Origin: an uncultured bacterium | Lineage (GTDB): Bacteria > Verrucomicrobiota > Kiritimatiellia > CAIKKV01 | Assembly: GCA_903828035.1 (NCBI GenBank) | Contig: CAIKKV010000409.1 | Span: 1 to 13,668, forward strand | Direction: 5' to 3' | DNA: 13,668 nt | In this document: piece after piece, positions 6,969 through 13,668 of the stretch | Layout of the letters: every line of letters begins with the position of its first letter | How positions within the stretch are numbered: the first letter of the stretch is position 1 | The notes under the pieces: generated by a model | Database searches by the model: none | What the model saw: the letters and a program-made list of their open reading frames with translations, nothing else | Told to the model about the DNA's origin: nothing | Translations under genes and position numbers: made by a program

Positions 6969-7789
6969 CCAAGCCCAAGGGATTCCCTGAAAACCCGGAA
7001 CGGGCACTGCCCCGCCAGGCGCGGGTATTCGAAGTGTCCGGTTTGCCGCAGGGCTTCCGCGCGCCGGCGATGCAGGGTTCCATCCCGGCCGATCAGCTGG
7101 CCCCACCAGCCCAGGCCGGCCGGGAACGGCCCCTCCGGCTTCAGGGACTCGGCATAGGCCTGCGGAAACAAGGCCTGGAACGCCGGCAGGGAGTTGAGCC
7201 AGGAGGCGCAGCGAACTTCCCGCGGGGGCTCGCCGGAGCGTTCGGCTTCAAGGCAGATGGCCCGCAATTCAGCCTGCCGCCCGGCCGGATCTTCGAAGGG
7301 GGACCGCGGGCGGACGGCGTTCCGCACATGCAGGGAGAGGCATCGCGTGGCGGGATCCACCTCGCCCCGGAAACAGCCGAACCAGGGGCGCTCGGCATCA
7401 CTGCGCTCATAGGCCTTCCAGCCCGCGTCGAGCAGCTCAATCAAGGCGTCCAGCGCGCGCGTTTCAAACGCTTCGCCATCCGAGGGGCCGGGGTACCGCG
7501 CGAACAAGGCTTGAAGGACCCCGATCCGGGCCGCCCAGGCGGGATTGTCCAGATGGGTCGGAGTGTGGGTGGCGTTTTGAAAGACCAGGGAAAGCATGGT
7601 CCAGTGGCGCGCCAGCCGATCCGTGCGCCGCAGGACGTTCGAGTCGCCGGGCGCGCCGGCCGGCAGCGCCGCAGGATCGCGGAGCTTGCCATGCAACAGG
7701 CGGAGCTGAACAGCGAAAAACTCGCTCACAAACGTCCGGCGCGCCTCGTTTGAAAGCGGAAGCGGCGCCGGGTATGGAGGTGTTGCCAT
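6959..7789 (-). CDS. Conserved hypothetical protein, unknown function
   Basis: A 276-residue soluble protein with no signal peptide or membrane segment; I do not recognise a named domain. The sequence looks like real protein, with well-spread aromatic residues. Candidate conserved stretches are WFGCFRGEVDP (136-146), LSLHVRNAV (151-159), CASWLNSLPAFQALFPQAYAE (part of 194-214) and GWWGQLIGRDGTLH (227-240), followed by LRQTGHFEYP (247-256) and a late Cys262. The Trp/His/Arg-rich C-terminal third could form an active or binding site, but no function can be assigned. The ATG at 7789 has only a weak upstream ribosome site. Its 3' end overlaps that of the PiT gene by 10 bp, and it is divergent from the amidohydrolase gene across a 175-bp space. 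Confidence 0.75.
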   Translation of the reverse strand: MATPPYPAPLPLSNEARRTFVSEFFAVQLRLLHGKLRDPAALPAGAPGDSNVLRRTDRLARHWTMLSLVFQNATHTPTHLDNPAWAARIGVLQALFARYPGPSDGEAFETRALDALIELLDAGWKAYERSDAERPWFGCFRGEVDPATRCLSLHVRNAVRPRSPFEDPAGRQAELRAICLEAERSGEPPREVRCASWLNSLPAFQALFPQAYAESLKPEGPFPAGLGWWGQLIGRDGTLHRRRAEALRQTGHFEYPRLAGQCPFRVFRESLGLGQR

Positions 7790-7807
7790 TTAGGTACACT
7801 ACCAATC

Positions 7808-7845
7808 GGCCGGGCCGGTGACGATTGTTTTTTGGACCGGCCGGC
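7808..7845. repeat. Imperfect GC-rich inverted repeat in the divergent intergenic space
   Basis: The left arm GGCCGGGCCGGT (7808-7819) and right arm ACCGGCCGGC (7836-7845) are near-complementary around a 16-base centre containing TTTTTT. The element sits between two divergent genes, about 120 bp before the amidohydrolase ATG, a plausible place for an operator or mRNA structure. GC-rich repeats of this kind also arise by chance here, so the role is unproven. No strong promoter was found in 7790-7964; AATAAT at 7913-7918 is the best -10 candidate. Confidence 0.25.
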
Positions 7846-7964
7846 GCAAAGGAACAACTAAACGCTCCGGATCAAGGGGATTTCAGAGTTGCGCTCCCCT
7901 CGGCATCCTTGTAATAATTGGTCTAGTTGAATGCCGGTCCTTTTTCCCTTGTGAAAGGAATGTC

Positions 7965-9590
7965 ATGACGTTTTCCCTTTGCTTTCGGACCGGGAGCCGC
8001 CTCGGCGTCGCTCCGCTTTTATTCCTCAGCCTGGTTCTATCCGCCGCGGCCTTCGAGAAATCCGATTTGGCGACTATAACGAACCGAATGGTTTTCTTCG
8101 AAAGGCCGCCGTACGCGGTGGGCGCCTCGCGTGCGATCACGGATCGCGAGGCCAGGGGAAAGACGGAGCTGACGGTCTATTATATCAGCACAAACGGGTA
8201 TGATCCGCTGTTCACGATTTCGGCCGAAATGCCGATCAACATGGAGCAGGCGACGGAAGCCGTCACGTTCCGGCGGGAGGGGACCTGTCTCACGCTGGAT
8301 TCGGAAGGGATTCGGTACACGCTTGATCGGGCGTTCACCAATGAGATCTCCGGCGCTCCCTTGATGCGGATTGTGCTGGATGCCATCCGGTTCGATGAAG
8401 CGGCGGCCTTTTGCAAGCGGGACGGGAAAGTGACCGCCCAGCGCGTGCAGCCGTATGCGTTGTCCCCCCTTGGGGACTCCCCCTTGCTCGCGCCGGCGGA
8501 ACGGTTCTTTGCGGAAACCAACCGGTTTGAGCCCGAGACGGTCATTCGTACGGCGGAAGGGCTCTGGACCTGCTGGCGCTTTGATTTGAAAAGCGAAGGG
8601 AGTCCGGCTTTCCTGGATGCCAAGGGCGCCAAGCTGATGTGTGGCAGCGGCAAAACGCTCATGTTTTACAATGCGGCGACCAAGGCCAAGGCGGGCGATC
8701 AGGCCCGCATGACCCTGCGCTTTCGCGTGCAGCCCGACGCAGCCTTTCCCCTGCCGCCAACGGTGGCGGATCGCCCCACCCTGGTCGACACCCACGTGCA
8801 CCTTACGACGGACACGGACTTGCGCGATTCGATCCTGATGGCGCGCCGCCACGGGTTCCAGTACTGGACGGTTTCGATCCTTTATAATGAACACCCTCCC
8901 TATGGCCGTCTGTTTACGGGCAACGACCAGCTGTTCGAGGCGATGCGCCGGGCGCCCGACGTTTTCCTGGGCTTCGGGCATCTGCAGCTCAACAAAAACG
9001 GCTTCCCCGGTTTTCCGCGGCCGGGGCCGGATACGCCCGGGCACATTCAGCGGATGTGGGAACAAGGATGCGTGGGGCTGAAGACGCTGGTCAAGTTCAG
9101 CAAATATGAAGTCCAGGTGGATAACCCGCAATTCGACCCGCTCTGGGCCAAGGCGGCCGAGCTTCATATGCCCATCGTGTTCCACACGGAAGCCGAGGAC
9201 ACGGGGTCTTCCCATGCCCGCGTGGCGGCGGTCGCCCGCCGCTTCCCCGGCTCGCCGATGCTCCTGGCCCACCTTGGGAGCGGACAAATCGAGGCGACCG
9301 TCCGGGAGCTCAAGGCGACGCCCAATCTCTATATCCAGCACATGCACCTGGGCCTCAAGACCGCGGATGGACGGACGGCGCTGGAACGATTGGTTGCCGA
9401 AGGGTTGGCGAATCGGATACTCTTCGGCAGCGACGTGACCAGCGACCACTCTCCCTTGATCGCCGAGCGGAATGGTTTCATCGCGCGACTCCGGGCGCTG
9501 CATGTGCCCGAGGGCGCCATTGACGGGATCATGTTCGCCACGGCCAGGGGGCTCATTGAACGTGTCACGCCGCGGCCGGCCGCCCGGTAA
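7965..9590 (+). CDS. Secreted amidohydrolase-2 family metal-dependent hydrolase with large N-terminal domain
   Basis: A 541-residue exported protein. Residues 1-29 form a signal peptide (hydrophobic APLLFLSLVLS, then AAA before Phe30). About 240 residues with beta-rich character follow and match no domain I recognise. The C-terminal half is an amidohydrolase-2 (PF04909) TIM barrel with the full metal set visible: DTHVH (His277, His279), FHTEAED (His407), LLAHLGSG (His436) and FGSDVTSDHS (Asp490). Such enzymes hydrolyse or decarboxylate small molecules, including lactones; the substrate is unknown. The start at 7965 is chosen over the longer frame from 7818 because GAAAGGA lies about five bases upstream and it exposes the signal peptide. 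It heads a tight + strand cluster with two carbohydrate-active-type genes, implying a role in processing a sugar product outside the cytoplasm. Confidence 0.85.
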   Translation: MTFSLCFRTGSRLGVAPLLFLSLVLSAAAFEKSDLATITNRMVFFERPPYAVGASRAITDREARGKTELTVYYISTNGYDPLFTISAEMPINMEQATEAVTFRREGTCLTLDSEGIRYTLDRAFTNEISGAPLMRIVLDAIRFDEAAAFCKRDGKVTAQRVQPYALSPLGDSPLLAPAERFFAETNRFEPETVIRTAEGLWTCWRFDLKSEGSPAFLDAKGAKLMCGSGKTLMFYNAATKAKAGDQARMTLRFRVQPDAAFPLPPTVADRPTLVDTHVHLTTDTDLRDSILMARRHGFQYWTVSILYNEHPPYGRLFTGNDQLFEAMRRAPDVFLGFGHLQLNKNGFPGFPRPGPDTPGHIQRMWEQGCVGLKTLVKFSKYEVQVDNPQFDPLWAKAAELHMPIVFHTEAEDTGSSHARVAAVARRFPGSPMLLAHLGSGQIEATVRELKATPNLYIQHMHLGLKTADGRTALERLVAEGLANRILFGSDVTSDHSPLIAERNGFIARLRALHVPEGAIDGIMFATARGLIERVTPRPAAR

Positions 9591-9615
9591 CACAGGCAGC
9601 AAGACGGGGGTGAGG

Positions 9616-11706
9616 GTGAGGCAGAACGCCACGAGTTCAATTTCCGCGCCTTGGTGGCAAACCGAGGGGCTCGTCATCGCCGGGGGCTGGCATCCGCTGG
9701 CTGCCCGAATCCGCCGGGGCATTCCCTCCGAAACGGTGGAAGAGGATTACGCCTGGGAGTACAGCGACGAGCATGTCCGGCGGCTGAAACAACTGGGCGT
9801 CACCGTGTTGCTGGGCCAGTTCGACCGCGGCTTCGGTGAGGCCGACCAGGCGGAGGACCAGGATCGCGCCCGCCTGCTCGCCGGGCTCTGCCATCAGCAC
9901 GGAATCCGGCACGGCGTCTACCTGGCCAACACCGTTTACTTCGAGTCCATGCTCAAGGATCATCCGGAGTGCGGGGAGTGGGTGGTCCAAACCCACGACA
10001 ACCGGCGGGTCCACTACGGCGGATTGCAAACCTTTCGCTGGGTGGCGTGCCTCAACTCTCCCGGCTGGCGATTACGCATGAAGCGGGCCATCGAGCAGGC
10101 GATACGCGTGGTGAAAACAGATCTGCTCCATTTTGACAACCTCGCCGTCTGGCCGGAGCCCGACAGCTGCCATTGCGAGCACTGCCAGAAGGCGTTCCGC
10201 GCGTTCCTTGGCGCCCGTTATCCGGACGCCGAATCGCAGAAGAGGCGGTTCGGGATCGCCGGGTTCGAAACCTTCCGCGCCCCCAATTATTATTTGCGGT
10301 TCACGCCGCCGTGGGACGTTGAAAGATTCGACAACCCGCTGATGCAGGAGTGGATCGAGTTCCGCCAATGGACGGTCACGGATTACATCGCCGACCTGGC
10401 GGCCTATGCCCGGGGGCTGAATCCCGGAATCTGCATCGACAGCAACGGCCAGTCGGTTTTCGGGTTTAACCAGGCGCTGATTCACGGAATCGATCAGGAG
10501 GCCCAGGCGGCGCACGTGGATTTCGTGTTCGATGAAAATCCAGACATACGGCCGGATGACGAGCCCGGCGCGGCCGATCCCGCATCGTCCCGGATGCGCG
10601 GCGCGCTCTTTTTCCGCCGGACCGGCAAGCCCTGCGTGTCCGCCTATCGCGACGAGGCGGAGCTGGCGTTCAACCTGGCTTTTCGCGGGCACCCCGGAAT
10701 CAACGCGCGGTGGGGATACTCCGAACCGGGCCGCGCTCCGCTGCAGGAGGCGCAGCCGGGCGTCGCCGAATTGCTGGAGCAGTTCCAGCGGAGCCGCGAG
10801 CTTTATGTCGGCGCGGTCTCCGCGGCGCGCGTGGGCGTTTGGCGCAGCCGGAAGAGCCTGGCTTTTGTCAGCACGGATACGCACCTGTCCGCGGCCGTCG
10901 TGGAGCAACTGCTGTTCGCCAACCGCATGCCCTTCTCGATCGTGATGGATGGATGCATCGAGCGGGAAGATCTTTCGGCCTTTGATCTGCTGATCCTGCC
11001 CGATGTCGAGTTCATCAGCGCCGTCCAGGTTGAGCGGCTTACGGCGTATGTCGCCGCCGGGGGCAGTCTGCTGATCACCGAGCGGTCCGGCGCCTATACC
11101 GGTGAACCCCGGAAGCGGTCCGCTCCGGCGTTCGCACACCTCTTTGCCGGCGCGGTGCGCAGCGCCTCGGTCGGCACCGAGGAGGCCATCACGTTCGATC
11201 CGAACCGCCAGTTCGCCGGACGTTTCACGCCCGGGCAGCCGGCCGTGTCCGTGTACGGGAAAGGCCGCGTCGCCTATCTCCCCGCCCTTGATTATGTGCA
11301 TCGCCCCCGGGCTTTCCGCAGCGGCTACAACGTTCATTACGACGGGATCGACAGCCGGTACTGGAAAGAGCCCCGGAACAGGACCGAGATCCTGGAGGCG
11401 ATCGAGTGGCTGGCCCCTTCGGCGCGAAGCGTCCGCACCGCCGCCTCTCCGGAGTTGCGTCTGGACCTGTTGCGATTGGCCGATGGGCGCGTGGCCATCC
11501 CGCTATTGCGATCGGGTCCGATCACGTCGCCGCGTGATGTGCCGCTCAGCCTTCAGGCCGTTCGTCCGCCGGAAGACGCCAAGCTCTATGCGCCGGGGCG
11601 GGAGCCCTGCGATGTCGCGTGGAGCCTTCGCGGCGACCGTGTTGAAACCCTTTTGCCGAACATTCGGCGTCATGGCGTGCTGGTCTATACGGATCTTCCG
11701 GTGTGA
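9616..11706 (+). CDS. Glycoside hydrolase-like protein with beta-galactosidase-trimerisation-type domain
   Basis: About 696 residues, with no signal peptide, so probably cytoplasmic. The N-terminal half looks like a TIM barrel: WHPLAARIRRG near the start, LLHFDNLAVW around residues 170-179 and a Cys cluster CHCEHC (185-190) that may hold metal. It continues with a WIEFRQWTVTDYI helix and DFVFDEN with Glu307, a possible catalytic acid. Residues about 440-520 (FDLLILPDVEFISAVQVERL, then YVAAGGSLLITE) resemble the glutamine-amidotransferase-like domain of GH42 beta-galactosidases. No precise family can be named. The start is uncertain: no in-frame ATG lies between the previous stop and the domain. 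GTG at 9616, five bases after GGGGG, is preferred over GTG at 9610; the ATG at 9472 would overlap the amidohydrolase gene by 119 bp. Its TGA overlaps the next ATG. Confidence 0.75.
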   Translation: MRQNATSSISAPWWQTEGLVIAGGWHPLAARIRRGIPSETVEEDYAWEYSDEHVRRLKQLGVTVLLGQFDRGFGEADQAEDQDRARLLAGLCHQHGIRHGVYLANTVYFESMLKDHPECGEWVVQTHDNRRVHYGGLQTFRWVACLNSPGWRLRMKRAIEQAIRVVKTDLLHFDNLAVWPEPDSCHCEHCQKAFRAFLGARYPDAESQKRRFGIAGFETFRAPNYYLRFTPPWDVERFDNPLMQEWIEFRQWTVTDYIADLAAYARGLNPGICIDSNGQSVFGFNQALIHGIDQEAQAAHVDFVFDENPDIRPDDEPGAADPASSRMRGALFFRRTGKPCVSAYRDEAELAFNLAFRGHPGINARWGYSEPGRAPLQEAQPGVAELLEQFQRSRELYVGAVSAARVGVWRSRKSLAFVSTDTHLSAAVVEQLLFANRMPFSIVMDGCIEREDLSAFDLLILPDVEFISAVQVERLTAYVAAGGSLLITERSGAYTGEPRKRSAPAFAHLFAGAVRSASVGTEEAITFDPNRQFAGRFTPGQPAVSVYGKGRVAYLPALDYVHRPRAFRSGYNVHYDGIDSRYWKEPRNRTEILEAIEWLAPSARSVRTAASPELRLDLLRLADGRVAIPLLRSGPITSPRDVPLSLQAVRPPEDAKLYAPGREPCDVAWSLRGDRVETLLPNIRRHGVLVYTDLPV

Positions 11707-13668
11707 TGAAACGATTCCTCCGCTATGTCTTGCCGGCCGCGGGCCTGATCGCCAGCTGGGGATGTGCCGCCGCCCTCGGCGGGGAAGCCCCGCGGAATCT
11801 TGTCCCTTATTCAGGATTCGACACGGGCGTGTATCGGCTTTGGCGAAGTTCGTATCAATCCGGATGCGTGGTGGATAACGGCGATCTTGATTCCGCAATC
11901 GCGCATGACGGGCCGTTCAGCCTGAGGCTTCGCGCCTACGAGCGCGGTTCGTTTCGTCAGCCCCTGGGAACGGAGGCCGAAAGCGCGTTTGTTGTCCCCC
12001 TTCCCGACGAAGAGCAACGCTACACCCTGTCGGCGTGGGCGCGCTGTGACAATCCGGTGACGCTCCGCCTTTCCTGCGGCAGTGTGGAAATATCCGCGAC
12101 GTTGAGTCCGGCGGATGGCTGGCGGCGACTGAGCGCCACCGGCCGGCTGAAGGGCGCGCAGAAGCTGAAGCTATCCGTCCAATCCGACCGGCTGATTCCC
12201 GACGAGCTTCATGGCGGGCAGGCCTGGGTGGATTCGATCCAGCTTGAAAAAGGAGAACAGGCAACCGAGTGGCGCCCCGCCCGACCGGAAGCTGGGCTGG
12301 TTGCGGCGCCGCCGTTCGGCATTTTCCACACGGACGAGCCCGTGCGAGTGGCTTTTCGTTTCTCGGCACCGGAGGCGCAGCCCGGCGAAGTTCGCCTGGC
12401 GGCCCGCCTTGCCGGCGCCTTTGGCGAGTCGTATCCCGCTTCGGATTCCGGGGATCATGTGTTCCTGTTTCCTTCAAATCGCACGGGCGTCTTCCGTCTC
12501 GAGGTGACTGTTCTCAACGGCGAAGAGCTCGGCCTTGCCGCCGTCGACCGGCGGCTTGAGCTTCCCTTTTATGTGTTGCCGAAAGCGGACCCCAAGGCGT
12601 GGAATCCCATCGGCCTCTACGCCCAGATGAATCGGCCGACCCTCGAGCTCGCCTCGCGATTGAACCTGTTCTGGAACAACCTGCTCAGCTCCGCCGGGGA
12701 GATGTGCGAGTGGCACAAGGTCTGGCAGCAGGGCGAGCTCCCTTTCGGGAAATATGCCCATCGCCTGAAGTGGGCCGCGGAAAAACAGCACATGCGGTTT
12801 ATCGGCAACATCGGGCCTAGTGCGATGCTGGACCGCCTTCCGCGCGAGCTTCTGAGCGATGTCCCCATTCCTGGCAAAACGCTCGGGATCAACCCGTCGC
12901 CGATGTCGGTCGAGCGCAAGCATATCCGGCTGGAACCTTTTCGCGCCTACATGCGCGCGGCCGCGGAAGCGTACCGGCCGTATGTGAAGACCTGGCAGAT
13001 CGTGGACGAGTGCACCTTCCCCAACCTTCCCTATCGCCGGCTTTGCGAAGAGGCGGCGCGGGCGTTGCGCGCCGCGAATCCGGAGGCGGAGGTTCTGGCC
13101 ATTTATCCCGATCACATGGCGTACACCTATGTGCGCGCGGGGCGCGATTCCTGCTCGGGCCTTTACGATCTTGGCCGCACGCCGGCGAGGGCGGAAAAGG
13201 CGGTCGCGGCGGCCGATCTCGGGGGACCGGAGTATCCCGTCTATTTCTACGACTGCAGTATTTTTTTCAACTATCTGTCCGGAACGTTCAATGGCTGGGG
13301 CAAGGACGCGTGTCTCGCCGCGGCGCCCGCCACGAACGGCGAGCAGCGCGCGGCCTACGTTTCGAATTTAATGGAACGGCTGGACGCCACGCTTTCGAAG
13401 CAGATTCATCCACTAGGCGTCGCCGGCCGTCACGCCAAGGCGCTTTGTCTTTATCACGTGCGCATGCCCGGCGGTCAGTCGAACTGCGGCACGGACGCCT
13501 GGGGCCACCCCGCCCCGCTGCTTGTGGCGTGCGGCATCTTCAATGCCCTGACGCCCGGTGGCAGCGTGGGGCCGATCGCACTCGAGGGCGTCTATGCCTA
13601 CGTTTTCTCGCGAGGCGAAGGAAAAGGACACCTGATCGCCGTTCATGGTAAAGAGGGACAACCGGAGG
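11706..13668 (+). CDS. Secreted CBM4/9-like plus glycoside-hydrolase-like protein (3' partial)
   Basis: An open frame of 654 codons runs off the window end without a stop. It begins MKRFLRYVLPAAGLIASWGC, a signal peptide; the Cys at 20 is preceded by SWG, which is not a clean lipobox, so ordinary cleavage near residue 25 is also possible. Residues about 31-191 resemble a CBM4/9-type carbohydrate-binding module: NLVPYSGFD at the start, YTLSAWARC in the middle, and AWVDSIQLEKG then ATEWRPA at the end. After a linking beta-domain, a TIM-barrel-like region starts near NPIGLYAQMNRP. It includes WQIVDE (Glu435), positioned like the NE acid/base of clan A glycosidases but with Asp for Asn. The last residues (GVYAYVFSRGEG) lead into a probable further domain. 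The ATG overlaps the upstream stop (TGATG), implying coupled translation. Substrate unknown. Confidence 0.85.
   Translation, partial: MKRFLRYVLPAAGLIASWGCAAALGGEAPRNLVPYSGFDTGVYRLWRSSYQSGCVVDNGDLDSAIAHDGPFSLRLRAYERGSFRQPLGTEAESAFVVPLPDEEQRYTLSAWARCDNPVTLRLSCGSVEISATLSPADGWRRLSATGRLKGAQKLKLSVQSDRLIPDELHGGQAWVDSIQLEKGEQATEWRPARPEAGLVAAPPFGIFHTDEPVRVAFRFSAPEAQPGEVRLAARLAGAFGESYPASDSGDHVFLFPSNRTGVFRLEVTVLNGEELGLAAVDRRLELPFYVLPKADPKAWNPIGLYAQMNRPTLELASRLNLFWNNLLSSAGEMCEWHKVWQQGELPFGKYAHRLKWAAEKQHMRFIGNIGPSAMLDRLPRELLSDVPIPGKTLGINPSPMSVERKHIRLEPFRAYMRAAAEAYRPYVKTWQIVDECTFPNLPYRRLCEEAARALRAANPEAEVLAIYPDHMAYTYVRAGRDSCSGLYDLGRTPARAEKAVAAADLGGPEYPVYFYDCSIFFNYLSGTFNGWGKDACLAAAPATNGEQRAAYVSNLMERLDATLSKQIHPLGVAGRHAKALCLYHVRMPGGQSNCGTDAWGHPAPLLVACGIFNALTPGGSVGPIALEGVYAYVFSRGEGKGHLIAVHGKEGQPE

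Noticed and set aside
6632..7753. 373-codon + strand open frame spanning the PiT end and the hypothetical gene
   Set aside because: Arg/Gly/Pro-rich shadow; it crosses two better supported genes and has no recognisable motif.
8037..9722. 561-codon minus-strand open frame opposite the amidohydrolase gene
   Set aside because: Its Arg/Gly/His-rich composition is typical of an antisense shadow, and the + frame has a signal peptide and a full set of metal ligands.
1..13668. CRISPR array, IS element, or phage module
   Set aside because: No regularly spaced repeats, transposase motifs, terminal inverted repeats or phage structural genes were seen on either strand.

Overview
The window is GC-rich bacterial DNA, gene-dense on both strands. 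The mix of genes suggests an organism of the Planctomycetes-Verrucomicrobia-Lentisphaerae-Kiritimatiellota (PVC) group. The clues are a DUF4874/DUF4832 protein, secreted sugar-active proteins with a CBM4/9-like module, many lineage-style glycoside-hydrolase-like proteins, and a KDG-kinase-type PfkB gene behind dnaN. This placement is an inference; no rRNA or marker tree can be read from the window.

Layout. Positions 1-159 are a short, AT-rich, DnaA-box-like leader before dnaN (160-1254). A PfkB sugar kinase resembling 2-keto-3-deoxygluconate kinase follows 25 bp later (1280-2359). A tRNA-Gln(CTG) gene lies at 2427-2500. On the minus strand there is a DUF4874/DUF4832 protein (2549-4099). Upstream of it, and overlapping it by ATGA, is the C-terminal remnant of a phosphodiester-glycosidase (NAGPA-type) protein (4096-4428), then the frameshifted tail of another protein (about 4491-4746). 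The rest of 4747-5150 holds no gene I can support, only a + strand terminator-like hairpin. A promoter-like site at 5151-5179 precedes the phosphate pair: a PhoU-like DUF47 protein (5242-5871) and a PiT phosphate transporter (5898-6968). A minus-strand conserved hypothetical protein (6959-7789) overlaps the PiT 3' end.

The last 5.7 kb is a + strand cluster of three closely packed genes. They encode a secreted amidohydrolase-2 protein with a large unrecognised N-terminal domain (7965-9590), a cytoplasmic glycoside-hydrolase-like protein with a C-terminal glutamine-amidotransferase-like domain (about 9616-11706), and a secreted CBM4/9-like plus TIM-barrel protein that starts at a TGATG overlap and runs off the window end (11706-13668).

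Function. The left part is housekeeping (replication clamp, tRNA), with phosphate uptake and its PhoU-like partner in the middle. The remainder is carbohydrate-related accessory content: a kinase for a uronate-derived sugar, an eroded glycan locus on the minus strand, and an intact but partial glycan-processing operon at the right end. The right-end trio is the best candidate for an undescribed pathway, though its substrate cannot be read from the sequence.
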